From Pseudomonadales bacterium (GTDB lineage Bacteria; Pseudomonadota; Gammaproteobacteria; Pseudomonadales; UBA7239): a stretch of 64,000 bases of DNA. The stretch covers positions 1-64,000 of the forward strand of contig JANQLY010000009.1 in assembly GCA_028280345.1 (NCBI GenBank), read 5' to 3'. Position numbers and translations under genes: made by a program. Below are positions 9,171 to 17,768 of this stretch, one piece after another; positions within the stretch are counted from its first letter, which is position 1; each line of letters starts with the position of its first letter. The notes under the pieces were generated by a model, which saw only the letters and a program-made list of their open reading frames with translations, made no database searches and was not told the origin of the DNA.

Positions 9171-10376
9171 ATGCAGGTAGAAAAACTCCCTGTCACGGTG
9201 CTTTCAGGTTTCCTGGGGGCAGGCAAAACCACAGTGCTAAGCCATATCCTTAATAATAGGGAGGGCAAGAGGGTCGCTGTGATTGTGAATGATATGAGTG
9301 AAATCAATATCGATTCAGCGATTGTGCAAAACGAGGTTTCGCTGAATCGTAGTGAAGAGAAGCTCGTTGAAATGAGTAATGGTTGCATATGCTGCACCTT
9401 GCGAGAAGACCTGCTTGAGGAAGTGAACAAGCTTGCTAAAGAAGGGCGCTTTGATTATCTGGTTATCGAATCCACTGGCATTTCTGAGCCCTTGCCTGTG
9501 GCGGAGACTTTTACCTTTGCGGATGAAGACGGTATTTCATTATCAGATGTTGCTCAACTCGATACCATGGTGACCGTAGTCGATGCGGTGAATTTTCTGA
9601 AAGATTATGATGAAGCGAAATATTTGCAAGAGACGGGAGAATCGTTGGGTGAAGATGATGAGCGCAGTGTTGCTGATCTACTTGTAGATCAGGTGGAATT
9701 TGCTGACGTTATCCTGGTGAGTAAGACTGATTTGGCAAAACCTGAAGAGATTGAACGCTTAACCGCCATTCTTAAAACGCTAAACACAGATGCCAGAATT
9801 ATTCCCATTGCCCAGGGACAGGTAAAAATCGATGATGTACTGAGTACAGGCTTGTTTGATTTTGAGCGTGCGCAACAAGCGCCGGGCTGGCTTAAAGAAA
9901 TGCGCGGGGAGCATGTTCCGGAAACAGAAGAATATGGCATTAGCAGTTTCAGTTATCTTGCTCGACGACCGTTTCACCCGGAAAAGTTTCATCAATTCCT
10001 TCACAATACTAAAACCTACGGGAAGCTGATTCGTTCAAAAGGGTATTTCTGGTTGGCTTCACGGCCACACTTTGCCGGCCAATGGAGTCAAGCAGGAGGC
10101 ATTGCTCATTATGGTTTTGCAGGATTGTTTTGGAAGGCTGTGCCAGAGAGTAATTGGCCAACAGATGAAGAGTATCTGGCTTCGATTAAAAAGCAGTGGG
10201 TAGAGCCGTTTGGTGATATGAGACAGGAGCTGGTCTTTATTGGGCAGGGTCTGAATCAGGCAGGTATCACCCAGGCGCTTGATGATTGTTTGTTGAGCGA
10301 AGAAGAGATGGCGCTGGGCAAAGATTACTGGATAAGTTTGCCGGATCCTTTTCCGGTTTGGGAGCAAAGCGCATGA
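9171..10376 (+). CDS. zigA: ZigA-type COG0523 GTPase, probable zinc metallochaperone
   Basis: 401 aa G3E GTPase of the COG0523 family. Seen: Walker [10 protein letters not shown] (residues 13-21), the metal-binding CxCC site [12 protein letters not shown], the switch-like ESTGISEP, base-recognition SKTD, and the C-terminal CobW domain with the ZigA-type [18 protein letters not shown] and [15 protein letters not shown]. Relatives in Acinetobacter (ZigA) and Bacillus (ZagA) are induced in zinc starvation and are thought to deliver zinc to client proteins. It is the first gene of the cluster, ends in an ATGA overlap with a DUF1826 gene and is followed by a zur-like regulator, an association known from zinc regulons. 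The Zur-type operator upstream is inferred. Confidence 0.92.
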   Translation: MQVEKLPVTVLSGFLGAGKTTVLSHILNNREGKRVAVIVNDMSEINIDSAIVQNEVSLNRSEEKLVEMSNGCICCTLREDLLEEVNKLAKEGRFDYLVIESTGISEPLPVAETFTFADEDGISLSDVAQLDTMVTVVDAVNFLKDYDEAKYLQETGESLGEDDERSVADLLVDQVEFADVILVSKTDLAKPEEIERLTAILKTLNTDARIIPIAQGQVKIDDVLSTGLFDFERAQQAPGWLKEMRGEHVPETEEYGISSFSYLARRPFHPEKFHQFLHNTKTYGKLIRSKGYFWLASRPHFAGQWSQAGGIAHYGFAGLFWKAVPESNWPTDEEYLASIKKQWVEPFGDMRQELVFIGQGLNQAGITQALDDCLLSEEEMALGKDYWISLPDPFPVWEQSA

Positions 10377-11053
10377 CTATTTCCCTGTTGCAAAACGATG
10401 AATGCAAATCTGATGGTAGTCTTAAGATTAGAAAAAGTGCTTGTGGCAGTGATCCTGAGGTGTTTACTCGTTTTTATGACGAAGAAACCAATATTGTTAT
10501 TTGGCAGAGGGATTTATCCTTAAAGTTGCAAGACTTTGTTAAAAGCTTTCTCATTAAAAATCCGCACTTCCAACTATCAATGACAGTAAGCCCTGACAGG
10601 GCATATGACAGTCTCCTAAATGAACTTGGCGGTGAAGCATCGTCTGAGTTGTGCAGTGATATAGCAGAGCTGGTTGATATGTTCTGCTGCTTGTTTGAAA
10701 TAAAGTCCGCGGGCCTGCGTCTGACAGCCTTAAATAAAGCCATGTGTCCAAAATTTCATGTTGACAGGGTGCCGGGACGTTTGGTGACAACTTACCAAGG
10801 CGTGGCCACAGAGTGGCTGCCCCATAAAGTTATTAACAGGCGTAAATTAGGCACAGGTTCTAATGGGCTTCCAGATCATGAGTCTGGCCTGTATCAGGAT
10901 GAGACTGATATCCAACAGCTTGGTTGTGGAGATGTTTCTTTACTAAAAGGAGAGCTTTGGGATGGGAACGAAAATGCCGGTTTGGTGCACCGCTCCCCCA
11001 ATGTCGTTGACGGTGAAAGTCGTTTGCTGTTCACACTGGATTTTATTCATTAG
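10373..11053 (+). CDS. DUF1826 family protein
   Basis: 226 aa from the ATG at 10373, which overlaps the zigA stop as ATGA; a longer open frame from 10286 lies inside zigA and is not credible as coding. The conserved centre [10 protein letters not shown] and the following YQGVATEWL, with His/Asp/Cys residues that could bind a metal, and a later LLKGELWDG plus LVHRSP, match DUF1826, a family found next to ZigA-type COG0523 genes. The H-x-D pattern followed by a distant His suggests a cupin-like or 2-oxoglutarate-oxygenase-like metal site, but this is inference. The molecular role is unknown; the context points to zinc starvation. Confidence 0.82.
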   Translation: MTISLLQNDECKSDGSLKIRKSACGSDPEVFTRFYDEETNIVIWQRDLSLKLQDFVKSFLIKNPHFQLSMTVSPDRAYDSLLNELGGEASSELCSDIAELVDMFCCLFEIKSAGLRLTALNKAMCPKFHVDRVPGRLVTTYQGVATEWLPHKVINRRKLGTGSNGLPDHESGLYQDETDIQQLGCGDVSLLKGELWDGNENAGLVHRSPNVVDGESRLLFTLDFIH

Positions 11054-11058
11054 ATATC

Positions 11059-11520
11059 ATGGTAGCGGTAGAGCAGATACTGCAGCAAGCGGAGCAACGC
11101 TGCACAAATCATGGTTCGCGTTTAACGAAAAAGCGTAAGCAAGTTCTCATGGGGCTATTGCTGTCGGAGAAGGCACTGTCTGCTTATGAATTGATTGAGC
11201 ACTGCAAGGCAGAGTTTGGGGAATCTCTCCCGCCTATGTCCATGTATCGAATTTTGGATTTTCTTGAACAAGAAAAGTTGGTTCATAAGCTTAATTTATC
11301 GAATAAATATGTCGCATGCTCCCATATCAGTTGTGACCATGATCACGGTGCAGCGCATTTTATGGTTTGTGAAGACTGTGGCAAAGTCAAAGAGGTGAAT
11401 ATCAAAAAGCCTGTTATGAGCGAACTGCACGCAGCTGTTAGTGAGTCGGGGTTCAAGCTGGTAAGTCAACAGCTGGAGCTGAGCTGTCAGTGTAATGAGT
11501 GTGCCGATAGGTCGTCGTAG
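11059..11520 (+). CDS. zur: Zur-like Fur-family zinc regulator
   Basis: 153 aa. N-terminal winged helix (residues 1-85; SMYRILDFLEQEKLVHKL is the typical Fur-family recognition-helix region), then a metal-sensing dimerisation domain with His/Asp-rich CDHDHGAAHFMVCEDCG and a C-terminal CQCNEC. The two Cys pairs form the structural zinc site expected in Zur and Fur proteins. With zinc bound, Zur represses uptake and zinc-sparing genes. It starts five bases after the DUF1826 stop, inside the operon it probably controls, so autoregulation is likely. Assignment to Zur and not Fur or PerR rests on the neighbours, which are almost all zinc-related. Confidence 0.88.
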   Translation: MVAVEQILQQAEQRCTNHGSRLTKKRKQVLMGLLLSEKALSAYELIEHCKAEFGESLPPMSMYRILDFLEQEKLVHKLNLSNKYVACSHISCDHDHGAAHFMVCEDCGKVKEVNIKKPVMSELHAAVSESGFKLVSQQLELSCQCNECADRSS

Positions 11521-11555
11521 TTTTTACTGTTACTTTTGTATTAATCCAGATTAGT

Positions 11556-11978
11556 ATGTATCACGAATTTTTCCACTCTCTAGAAAGTCTGTCTGATAAA
11601 GATAGCGTACCATTAGCGACGGTCATTGAGCGCCTGCCTTTTAATGAGTCAGGGCTAATTCCTGTAATCACTCAGGATGCATCATCTAAAGACGTATTAA
11701 TGTTTGCCTGGATGAACAAAGAATCACTAGAGCTGACTTTGTCGACGAGGCGTATGACTTATTGGTCTCGCAGTCGAAATCAGCTATGGGCTAAAGGCGA
11801 AACTAGTGGTCATACGCAAAGATTGATTTCTATGTCATTTGATTGCGATGGTGATGCGATCCTATGCCTCGTGGAGCAGTCAGGTGCTGCCTGTCATACA
11901 GGAAGGCCAGACTGTTTTTATCTGCAAGTCGATATTGAAAAGCAGCAAGTCATTATTGCCGGAGATAAACCTGAATGA
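11556..11978 (+). CDS. hisI: Phosphoribosyl-AMP cyclohydrolase paralogue (HisI2)
   Basis: 140 aa. Opens the purine ring of phosphoribosyl-AMP in histidine synthesis, in the cytoplasm as a dimer. Seen: WMNKESLELTL, TYWSRSRNQLWAKGETSG and the metal site FDCDGDAILC...CHTGRPDCF. The three zinc Cys are present (C97, C113, C120, same spacing as C93/C109/C116 of the Methanothermobacter enzyme), and the Asp magnesium ligands also. It is a stand-alone hisI away from any his operon and inside a zinc cluster, which marks it as a zinc-starvation paralogue like those described near COG0523 genes. Since the ligands are kept, the advantage may be tighter zinc binding or delivery by ZigA, not zinc independence. 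It overlaps the next gene by ATGA. Confidence 0.9.
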   Translation: MYHEFFHSLESLSDKDSVPLATVIERLPFNESGLIPVITQDASSKDVLMFAWMNKESLELTLSTRRMTYWSRSRNQLWAKGETSGHTQRLISMSFDCDGDAILCLVEQSGAACHTGRPDCFYLQVDIEKQQVIIAGDKPE

Positions 11979-13312
11979 CACACTCTGTACTGATTAAAAA
12001 TGCAAAAATTGTCAATGAAGGGCAGATTGTAGATGCTGACGTTCGAATTCTTGATGATAAAATTGAAAGAATCGAGAGTGAATTAGCGGCGATGCCTGGA
12101 GACCAGGTGGTGGATGCAGAAAGCTGCTATTTGCTCCCCGGGATGATTGATGATCAGGTACATTTTCGTGAACCCGGGTTAACCCATAAAGGTAACATTG
12201 CCAGTGAGTCTCGTGCTGCAGTTGCAGGTGGGATTACCAGCTTTATGGAAATGCCTAATGTGAATCCGGCAACCACATCTATTGAAGCTCTGGAAAAGAA
12301 ATATGATATTGCTTCCGGGCATTCAATAGCGAACTATGCTTTTTATCTTGGTGCAACAGAAGATAATCTGGAGCAAATCAAACGACTCGATCCAAAAAAT
12401 CACTGTGGTGTAAAAGTGTTTATGGGTGCTTCTACGGGAGATTTGCTGGTTGAACAACCGGAAGCCCTGGAGGGTATTTTTCGAGAAAGTCCTGTGCTGA
12501 TTGTGACCCATTGCGAGAGTGGTCCTGTCATGGCCAAAAAGCTCGATGCAATCAGGCAGGCAGGTAAAGAGCCGACGATTCTGGATCACCCTGTTATTCG
12601 TGATACAGAAGCTTGCTATGTTTCATCTTCTTATGCGGTGGGTTTGGCAGAGAAGTATCAGAGCCAATTGCATGTTTTGCATATCACGACTGAAAAAGAA
12701 CTGAGCCTGTTTGAGGCCGGGCCTATAGAAAAAAAGCACATTACGGCAGAGGCCTGTGTGCACCATTTGTGGTTTTGTGATGAAGATTATCCGCAGCTCG
12801 GTAACTTTATTAAATGTAACCCATCTATTAAAACGCGCAAAGACCGTGACGCCTTGATTCAGGCGCTCCACACAAATCAGATTGATATCATTGCTACTGA
12901 TCATGCGCCCCATACTCTTGAAGAAAAGCAGCAGGACTATAATTTGGCTCCAGCTGGTTTGCCTTTGGTGCAACACGCGTTGTTAAGCTTGTTCGATCAT
13001 TTCAAAGAGCAGCGCCTGACTCTGGAGCAAATAGTTGAGAAAACGGCACATAATCCCGCTAAACGCTATGGAGTAGAAGGGCGTGGATTTATTCGCGAAG
13101 GGTATTTTGCGGATCTCGTTTTAGTGGATACAAATCAGCCGTTTTTGGCAACTCATGAAAACTCACTCTATCACTGTAGTTGGACGCCATTTGATAATCA
13201 TCAGTTTTCTTCAAGTATTAAAAGTACCTGGGTAAATGGTTGGCAAGTGTTTGATGGTCAACAAGTTATTGATAAGCCTTTGTCGTCGAGACGCCTTACT
13301 TTTAATCGCTAG
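11975..13312 (+). CDS. pyrC: Dihydroorotase paralogue (PyrC2-like) with an altered metal site
   Basis: 445 aa, amidohydrolase superfamily; dihydroorotase interconverts carbamoyl-aspartate and dihydroorotate in pyrimidine synthesis. Seen: N-terminal small beta domain, then DDQVHFREPGLTHKG, the carboxylated-Lys strand CGVKVFMGASTG, the metal His in VTHCE and LHVLHITT, and the catalytic ATDHAPH. In class I enzymes the first motif is HxHxR; here its first His is Gln61 (QVH), so one ligand of the first metal is missing. I recall the same QVHFREPG form in dihydroorotases of Bacteroidetes, so the enzyme is probably active. Overlaps hisI by four bases. A role as a zinc-sparing copy follows from context. 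Confidence 0.88.
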   Translation: MTHSVLIKNAKIVNEGQIVDADVRILDDKIERIESELAAMPGDQVVDAESCYLLPGMIDDQVHFREPGLTHKGNIASESRAAVAGGITSFMEMPNVNPATTSIEALEKKYDIASGHSIANYAFYLGATEDNLEQIKRLDPKNHCGVKVFMGASTGDLLVEQPEALEGIFRESPVLIVTHCESGPVMAKKLDAIRQAGKEPTILDHPVIRDTEACYVSSSYAVGLAEKYQSQLHVLHITTEKELSLFEAGPIEKKHITAEACVHHLWFCDEDYPQLGNFIKCNPSIKTRKDRDALIQALHTNQIDIIATDHAPHTLEEKQQDYNLAPAGLPLVQHALLSLFDHFKEQRLTLEQIVEKTAHNPAKRYGVEGRGFIREGYFADLVLVDTNQPFLATHENSLYHCSWTPFDNHQFSSSIKSTWVNGWQVFDGQQVIDKPLSSRRLTFNR

Positions 13313-13374
13313 TTTTTATAGAGATAACCTTTAACCGATACGTTTTATTGATAAACCAGGAGATGAACTTGTTA

Positions 13375-14289
13375 ATGCGAGCTATGCCAGACGTTACATC
13401 TGATGTAAATGCTGAAATGCCGTCTACTCTACAATGGGTGGGTATGGAAGAGATTGCTGTACCCATTACAATGAAGGTGCAAGGTAATCAATTGCAAACC
13501 ATTACTGCCAGGTCTAATGTTTATGTGAGCCTCAAAGAGCCTAGTGCCAAGGGTATTCACATGTCCCGGGTTCATTTGGTGTTGAATCAGTTGGCAGACC
13601 TTGAGTGTACCCGTGAAAATATTAATACTACTTTGGATAATATGATCGGCTCTCAAGAAGGAATTAGTGAAGAAGCAAGAATTGAACTTTCGTTTGACCT
13701 GTTGTTAAAGAAGTCTGCTCTATTGAGTCATGAAAGCGGTTATCAGTCTTATCCGGTTGTGATAAAGGCTGTAAAGATTAATGGCCAGCTTTCCTGTGAG
13801 TTGAAAGTCACTATTCCGTATTCAAGTACTTGTCCTTGCTCGGCATCGCTTGCCAGACAATTATACGCTGATGCAATCAGTGAAAGATTTTCTGAGACTA
13901 CCATTAGTAAGTCTGACCTTCTTGAATGGGTGCAGTCTCAAGCGGGGTCAGTCGCCACACCCCATAGCCAGCGCTCATATGCTACTGTTCGTATATCGGT
14001 AGGTAATGAGAATTGGCCAGATTTATCGTCGTTGATTTTTCAGCTTGAAGAGGTTATCGGAACACCGGTACAAACGGCGGTAAAACGAAACGATGAGCAA
14101 GAATTTGCTCGATTAAATGCAAGTAATCTTATGTTTTGTGAAGATGCAGCTCGTCGTATCAAACAGAGCCTGGAGAGAATGTCATTTGTTAAAGACTATT
14201 GGCTTAAGGTCGATCATCAGGAAAGTTTGCATGCTCATAATGCTGTAGTGATTGATCAGAAATTTACTGGCACAGAAAGAGATATTTAG
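13375..14289 (+). CDS. folE2: GTP cyclohydrolase FolE2 (type IB), zinc-independent
   Basis: About 304 aa, COG1469. Converts GTP to dihydroneopterin triphosphate, the first step to folate and to queuosine, and can use Mn or Fe where FolE needs zinc. Seen: MPDVTSDVN-type N-terminus, GIHMSRVHLVL, the catalytic Cys region STCPCSASLARQ, and THSQRS-like TPHSQRSYATVRI. FolE2 is the best-known Zur-controlled replacement enzyme, and it supports the zinc-limitation reading of the cluster strongly. Start choice: AGGAG at 13358-13362 is best placed for the ATG at 13375; ATG 13384, ATG 13363 and TTG 13348 are also in frame. Confidence 0.94.
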   Translation: MRAMPDVTSDVNAEMPSTLQWVGMEEIAVPITMKVQGNQLQTITARSNVYVSLKEPSAKGIHMSRVHLVLNQLADLECTRENINTTLDNMIGSQEGISEEARIELSFDLLLKKSALLSHESGYQSYPVVIKAVKINGQLSCELKVTIPYSSTCPCSASLARQLYADAISERFSETTISKSDLLEWVQSQAGSVATPHSQRSYATVRISVGNENWPDLSSLIFQLEEVIGTPVQTAVKRNDEQEFARLNASNLMFCEDAARRIKQSLERMSFVKDYWLKVDHQESLHAHNAVVIDQKFTGTERDI

Positions 14290-14304
14290 AACGAATTTTG
14301 AACT

Positions 14305-16287
14305 ATGAACGAAGTAAATACATCCATTGAAATAACTCTGCCAGACGGAGCGAAGAAAGCATTTCCTCAAGGCGCTACTGTGCTTGATATTGCCAAAGAT
14401 ATCGGCCCCGGTTTGGCCAAAAGCACCATAGCCGGTGAGGTAAATGGCAAGCTTGTGGATGCTTGTGATCCTGTTTTTGAGGATTCCGAGATCAGAATTA
14501 TTACAGCGAGAGATCAGGAAGGAGTGGAAATTATTCGCCATTCATGTGCGCACCTGGTGGGTCATGCGGTTAAGCAACTCTATCCTTCGGCGCAAATGGT
14601 TATAGGACCTGTAATTGAAAATGGCTTCTATTACGACATTGCCTATGAGAGGCCTTTCACGTCAGAAGATTTGACGGCAATTGAAGAGCGTATGAAGAAG
14701 CTAATTGGCACTCAATACGATGTGATTAAGAAAGTATTGCCGCGTGATGAAGTGATTGAAACGTTCAGAAATAGAAATGAAGAGTATAAGCTCCAGCTTG
14801 TAGCAGACATGCCTGATGAGCAGCAGATGGCCTTGTATTATCACGAAGAATACATTGATATGTGCCGTGGCCCACATGTGCCAAATACCCGTTTTTTAGA
14901 AAATGTAAAGCTTACGAGGATTTCTGGTGCTTATTGGCGGGGAGATTCTCAAAATGAGCAGTTACAGAGAATCTACGGTACTGCCTGGGCTAACAAAAAA
15001 GATTTGAAAGCTTATATCAGAATGATGGAAGAGGCTGAGAAGCGGGACCACCGTCGTCTTGGAAAAGAACTGGACTTATTCCATTTTCACGAAGAGGCTA
15101 CAGGAGCAGTCTTTTGGCATCCGAAGGGCTGGGTGCTTTTTAATCAACTTATCGACTACATGAGGCGCTGCCAGCGGCAATCCGGTTATATTGAAGTTAA
15201 CACGCCAGATATGATGGATAGGGAGCTATGGGAAAAATCCGGTCATTGGCAAAATTATCAGGATCATATGTACACAACTGAGACACCTGATGAGCGGACT
15301 TTGGCATTCAAACCGATGAATTGCCCCGGTAGTGTGTTGATGTACAACCATGGATTAAAGAGTTATCGGCAACTGCCTATCCGCATGGCGGAATTTGGTA
15401 AAGTGCACCGTTATGAGCCATCTGGTTCATTACACGGCTTGCTTCGTGTGCGGCACTTCACCCAGGATGATGCGCATATTTACTGTACAGAGAAGCAAAT
15501 GCTTGATGAATGCACTAAAATTATTCGTTTAGTGCTTGAAATTTATAAGCAGCTCGGATTTGAGGATATTAGTATCAAGTTATCTACCCGCCCTGAGAAG
15601 CGTATGGGGGATGATAAGACCTGGGATATTCTTGAGGCAGCCTTGATTGATTCTCTAAAAGCGCTACAACTGGATTACAACCTGAATCCAGGAGAAGGGG
15701 CATTTTACGGCCCGAAACTGGAATTTGTTTTACGTGATGCCATTGGTCGGGATTGGCAGTGTGGTACCTTGCAAGTGGATATGAATCTGCCTGCGCGGTT
15801 TGATCTCGAGTATGTGGACGAGAATGGTGAAAGGCAGGTTCCTGTTATGCTGCACCGTGCTTTGTTTGGCTCCCTGGAGCGTTTTACCGGTATTTTGATT
15901 GAGCATTATGAAGGTAAACTACCTGCCTGGTTGGCACCTGTGCAAATTTCGCTATTAACCATTTCTGAAAATTTTGGCGACTATGGGGAAAAGTTGCGCA
16001 ATATGCTTGAGGTGGCTGGATTGCGCGTAGAGCTGGATAATAGTAAAGAAAAAGTAGGTTATAAAATTCGTCAGCAAACACTAAAAAAAGTACCGTTTAT
16101 GGCAGTCATTGGGGCAAATGAAGTTGAAAGCGGTGAGGTTAATCTACGTTTGTTAAATGGAGAGCAAGTTAGTTTCTCAGATGTTGAGAGTGCGCTTGAC
16201 TATCTCCTGCAAGCTTGCAGGCCGCCGGATGTGGTTGAGCAGAGTCAGGCGCTTGAAGCATCTATACAGGCATTAAAATCGGCATAA
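14305..16287 (+). CDS. thrS: Threonyl-tRNA synthetase, zinc-island paralogue (ThrS2)
   Basis: 660 aa. Charges tRNA-Thr. Domain order: TGS (residues 5-65), editing domain with [11 protein letters not shown] and [10 protein letters not shown], class II catalytic core with [24 protein letters not shown] and [13 protein letters not shown], and an anticodon-binding domain (about 550-640). The zinc ligands are all kept: C340, H391, H517, each exactly six higher than C334/H385/H511 of E. coli. The editing HxxxH and CxxxH ligands are kept too. It is not followed by infC-rpmI-rplT as the housekeeping gene usually is, and it sits between folE2 and a pterin gene, so it is very probably a second, Zur-type copy, as known in Anabaena. 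Short C-terminal extension. Confidence 0.93.
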   Translation: MNEVNTSIEITLPDGAKKAFPQGATVLDIAKDIGPGLAKSTIAGEVNGKLVDACDPVFEDSEIRIITARDQEGVEIIRHSCAHLVGHAVKQLYPSAQMVIGPVIENGFYYDIAYERPFTSEDLTAIEERMKKLIGTQYDVIKKVLPRDEVIETFRNRNEEYKLQLVADMPDEQQMALYYHEEYIDMCRGPHVPNTRFLENVKLTRISGAYWRGDSQNEQLQRIYGTAWANKKDLKAYIRMMEEAEKRDHRRLGKELDLFHFHEEATGAVFWHPKGWVLFNQLIDYMRRCQRQSGYIEVNTPDMMDRELWEKSGHWQNYQDHMYTTETPDERTLAFKPMNCPGSVLMYNHGLKSYRQLPIRMAEFGKVHRYEPSGSLHGLLRVRHFTQDDAHIYCTEKQMLDECTKIIRLVLEIYKQLGFEDISIKLSTRPEKRMGDDKTWDILEAALIDSLKALQLDYNLNPGEGAFYGPKLEFVLRDAIGRDWQCGTLQVDMNLPARFDLEYVDENGERQVPVMLHRALFGSLERFTGILIEHYEGKLPAWLAPVQISLLTISENFGDYGEKLRNMLEVAGLRVELDNSKEKVGYKIRQQTLKKVPFMAVIGANEVESGEVNLRLLNGEQVSFSDVESALDYLLQACRPPDVVEQSQALEASIQALKSA

Positions 16288-16309
16288 GAAATGCTATATG
16301 AGGCTTTGA

Positions 16310-17167
16310 GTGGCTCAGCTGTTTGTAGATAACTTAACCGTTATGGATTTTTCATTTCTCGATAAGGATCGAGGTGTGGTTGGTGAGTCATGGATTGTAG
16401 ATATGCAGTTGACCGGTGAACTTGATGATCAGGGTATGGTGTTTGATTTTGGCCATGTAAAAAAACAGATCAAGCAGTTTATCGATAATCAGGCAGATCA
16501 TCGTCTATTAGTACCGGTTAAATCTCCAGGTTGTACTACCAGGGTTATTGGAGGCGCATTGTCAGTTGAGTTTCCGCTAACATCTGGAGCTGTGATATCT
16601 CATCAGTCACCGATTGATGCTGTTTTGCTAGTAGACTCATATTCCATTGATACAGAGGCTATTGCCCGGGATTTACAGTTTCAATTGAAAAACGAGCTGC
16701 CAGATAATGTTCAGGATGTTTTGATAACACTGCGTGCGGAAAATATCGAGGGTTTCTATTACCACTATACCCATGGTTTACAAAAACACTTGGGGCAGTG
16801 TCAACGCATCGCTCATGGGCATCGTTCGCGTATTGAAATTGAAATCAATGGTGAGCGCAATCTGGAATTGGAGAAGCAGTGGGCTAAACGTTTAGCCGAT
16901 AGCTATATAGCTACTGAGAGCCATATTGATGAACAATTCGAGCTAAATGATATTGAGCATATTCGTTTGGCATATATGGCCGAGCAAGGGGAGTTTTCAA
17001 TCAGTTTGCCTCGGTCCCAGGTGGTTATAATGCCTGATATCAGCACAGTAGAAAATATCGCCACTTATATAGCTGAGTCTATTGCGAAGGAAATGCCCGG
17101 AAATATTATGGTTAAAGCTTTTGAGGGTGTTGAAAAGGGTGCCATAGGTAAGGTTGGCTCGATATGA
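16310..17167 (+). CDS. Tandem two-domain PTPS/QueD-like protein
   Basis: 285 aa, about twice the usual 6-pyruvoyl/6-carboxy-tetrahydropterin synthase (120-150 aa). GTG start with GAGG just upstream. The C-terminal half (about residues 148-285) has the full site: YYHYTHGL (zinc His), GQCQRIAHGH (catalytic Cys and HxH zinc His) and a late Glu. The N-terminal half keeps fold landmarks (GMVFDFGHVKKQIKQF, ADHRLLVP, then a LRAEN strand) but has VGESW where HGH should be and FSFLDKDRG where the first zinc His belongs. So one half looks active and the other zinc-free. FolE2 two genes upstream would provide its substrate, dihydroneopterin triphosphate. Queuosine or another pterin route is possible. 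Confidence 0.8.
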   Translation: MAQLFVDNLTVMDFSFLDKDRGVVGESWIVDMQLTGELDDQGMVFDFGHVKKQIKQFIDNQADHRLLVPVKSPGCTTRVIGGALSVEFPLTSGAVISHQSPIDAVLLVDSYSIDTEAIARDLQFQLKNELPDNVQDVLITLRAENIEGFYYHYTHGLQKHLGQCQRIAHGHRSRIEIEINGERNLELEKQWAKRLADSYIATESHIDEQFELNDIEHIRLAYMAEQGEFSISLPRSQVVIMPDISTVENIATYIAESIAKEMPGNIMVKAFEGVEKGAIGKVGSI

Positions 17168-17742
17168 AGAATATTATTCTGGCCAGCTCATCTGTCTATC
17201 GTAAGCAGCAGTTAGAAAGATTGAATATTAGTTTTTCATCACTGTCACCTGACGTAGATGAAGAGCCACTGAAGTCTCATGGCCTGGATCATGTTGAATT
17301 ATCGAAAAAATTATCTCTATTAAAAGCACGATCTATTAGTAAAGATAATAGGGAGGCCATTGTTATTGGTGGAGATCAGGTGGCGAGTTTCAATGCTGCG
17401 ATCTTAAGTAAGCCGGAAACCAAAGAAAAAGCTTTTGAGCAGTTGAAGTCACTTTCTGGAAATGAACATCAATTAATCACTTCACTGGCTGTCATCTCGG
17501 ATGGAGACGAGTATATCCATACCTGTATTGCAAAAATGAGAATGCGCAGGCTATCGGATGGGCAAATTAAGAGGTATATAGATATTGATGAGCCGCTGCA
17601 AAGTTGTGGCTCTTATCGATTAGAAGCTTTAGGTATTAGCCTTTTTGAAGCCATTGAGTGTGAAGATTTTAGTTCAATTGTGGGCATACCTCTGATGTGG
17701 ACAGCTGGTATGCTATCCAGGTTGGGAATATCAATTCCATAA
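17164..17742 (+). CDS. yceF: Maf/YceF-family nucleotide pyrophosphatase
   Basis: 192 aa. Hydrolyses modified nucleoside triphosphates to monophosphates; the YceF subgroup prefers m7GTP. Seen: ASSSVYRKQQLERL (SxSxxR phosphate-binding start), SPDVDEEP, the catalytic GGDQVASFN, SKPETKEKAFEQL and the LISLF-like GISLFEAIECEDFSSIVGIPL. GDQV in place of the dTTP-type TDT points to YceF over Maf proper. It overlaps the tandem PTPS gene by ATGA. A house-cleaning enzyme in a zinc island is not obvious; it may act on nucleotides building up when GTP and pterin metabolism are disturbed, or simply be a paralogue with a different metal preference. Confidence 0.86.
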   Translation: MKNIILASSSVYRKQQLERLNISFSSLSPDVDEEPLKSHGLDHVELSKKLSLLKARSISKDNREAIVIGGDQVASFNAAILSKPETKEKAFEQLKSLSGNEHQLITSLAVISDGDEYIHTCIAKMRMRRLSDGQIKRYIDIDEPLQSCGSYRLEALGISLFEAIECEDFSSIVGIPLMWTAGMLSRLGISIP

Positions 17743-17768
17743 CATGTTTTAAAGTAAAGGGCTTATCT

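Noticed and set aside
10286..10375. Upstream extension of the DUF1826 frame
   Set aside because: It lies inside zigA in another frame, has no ribosome site, and the ATGA overlap at 10373 gives a start that fits the family.
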